Of a DNA stretch of 64,000 nucleotides, positions 63,696-64,000 are shown piece after piece. The notes below the pieces were generated by a model. The model worked only from the letters and a program-made list of their open reading frames with translations. It was not told the origin of the DNA and did no database searches. Numbering within the stretch: the first letter of the stretch is position 1; each line of letters starts with the position of its first letter. Both the position numbers and the translations under genes were made by a program. This DNA comes from Macrocybe gigantea (lineage: Eukaryota; Basidiomycota; Agaricomycetes; Agaricales; Callistosporiaceae): assembly GCA_011319805.1 (NCBI GenBank), contig SJRY01000107.1, positions 1-64,000 on the forward strand. Direction: 5' to 3'.

Positions 63696-64000
63696 ATGTC
63701 GACGTCAGCTTCCTCTTCAACCTCAACTCCCCCGTCTGCCAGCGCCGGCCCCAGTGGGCAAAACGTTCACCCTCTTCTGGAAAACAACGATGAGAAGAAT
63801 AGGTAGGTGTGCACTTCGTTCCGCGGATCCGGTGCTCGGGATTGAAGATGGAGATTTGATAGCGTCGTTATCAAGGTCGGAATGGTAGGAGACTCGCAGA
63901 TAGGGAAGACAAGTCTCATGGTGAAATATGTAGAGGGTAGCTTTGATGAGGATTATATCCAGACGCTGGGTAAGACTTTATTGTCGTCGTTTAGAGTTGC
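63696..64000 (+). CDS. spg1: Spg1/Tem1-type small GTPase, 5' part only
   Basis: Ras-superfamily GTPase that triggers the septation-initiation/mitotic-exit network. The start MSTSASSSTSTPP at 63696 opens a low-complexity Ser/Pro leader ending NNDEKNR. After an intron (GTAGGT..., about 63804-63861) comes VVIKVGMVGDSQIGKTSLM, whose P-loop GDSQIGKT and the following KYVEGSFDEDYIQTLG are characteristic of Spg1/Tem1. A donor GTAAGA follows TLG near 63970. The gene runs off the right edge of the window, so the G3-G5 motifs are not seen. Confidence 0.93.

Overview
The window is fungal nuclear DNA, most likely from a mushroom-forming basidiomycete (Agaricomycetes). The evidence is multi-exon genes with many short (~50-65 bp) GT-AG introns, a cellobiose dehydrogenase, a Ppo-type fatty-acid dioxygenase, a Ypk-type AGC kinase and a conventional myosin II in tightly packed order. 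The species cannot be named from sequence alone.

Positions 1 to about 25.3 kb are a nest of decayed retrotransposons, visibly poor in CpG. They comprise (i) LINE pieces on both strands, the longest at 5179-10876 with a CCHC ORF1, AP-endonuclease, reverse transcriptase and RNase H; (ii) two minus-strand copies of a ~1.2 kb element with a tRNA-like A/B-box head, one ending in the same 3' tail and poly(A) as the LINE; (iii) a Ty3/gypsy family with nine recognisable LTRs. The centre of the gypsy block is a long inverted repeat (about 14968-18097 against 19426-22554). The halves of an older gypsy copy lie on its two sides in opposite orientation and carry matching halves of a 5-bp target duplication, so the middle appears to have been flipped by recombination between the arms.

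From about 25.7 kb on, the sequence is CpG-rich and gene-dense: SPF1-type P5A ATPase (-), RPL38 (+), site-2 protease (-), a four-TM membrane protein (-), a DUF985-type cupin (+), the SNARE YKT6 (+), a Ppo-type dioxygenase/P450 (+), class II myosin heavy chain (+), a secreted Cys-rich protein (-), a Cid1/Trf4-type nucleotidyltransferase (+), a Ypk/SGK-type kinase (+), a MARVEL-like membrane protein (-), an intron-containing tRNA-Gly(GCC) (-), cellobiose dehydrogenase (-), an unrecognised ORF (-) and the start of a Spg1/Tem1 GTPase (+) running off the right edge.

The host genes are mostly housekeeping (ER, vesicle fusion, cytokinesis, TORC2/Ypk signalling, sterol/hypoxia-type proteolysis) plus two oxidative enzymes. 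Most notable are the self-priming arrangement in the gypsy LTR, the flipped inverted repeat, the tRNA-headed element sharing the LINE tail, Arg-to-TGA stops in the LINE ORF2, a Ppo P450 domain without its heme-thiolate Cys, and three conserved genes each with a single-base frame break that may be a sequencing artefact.
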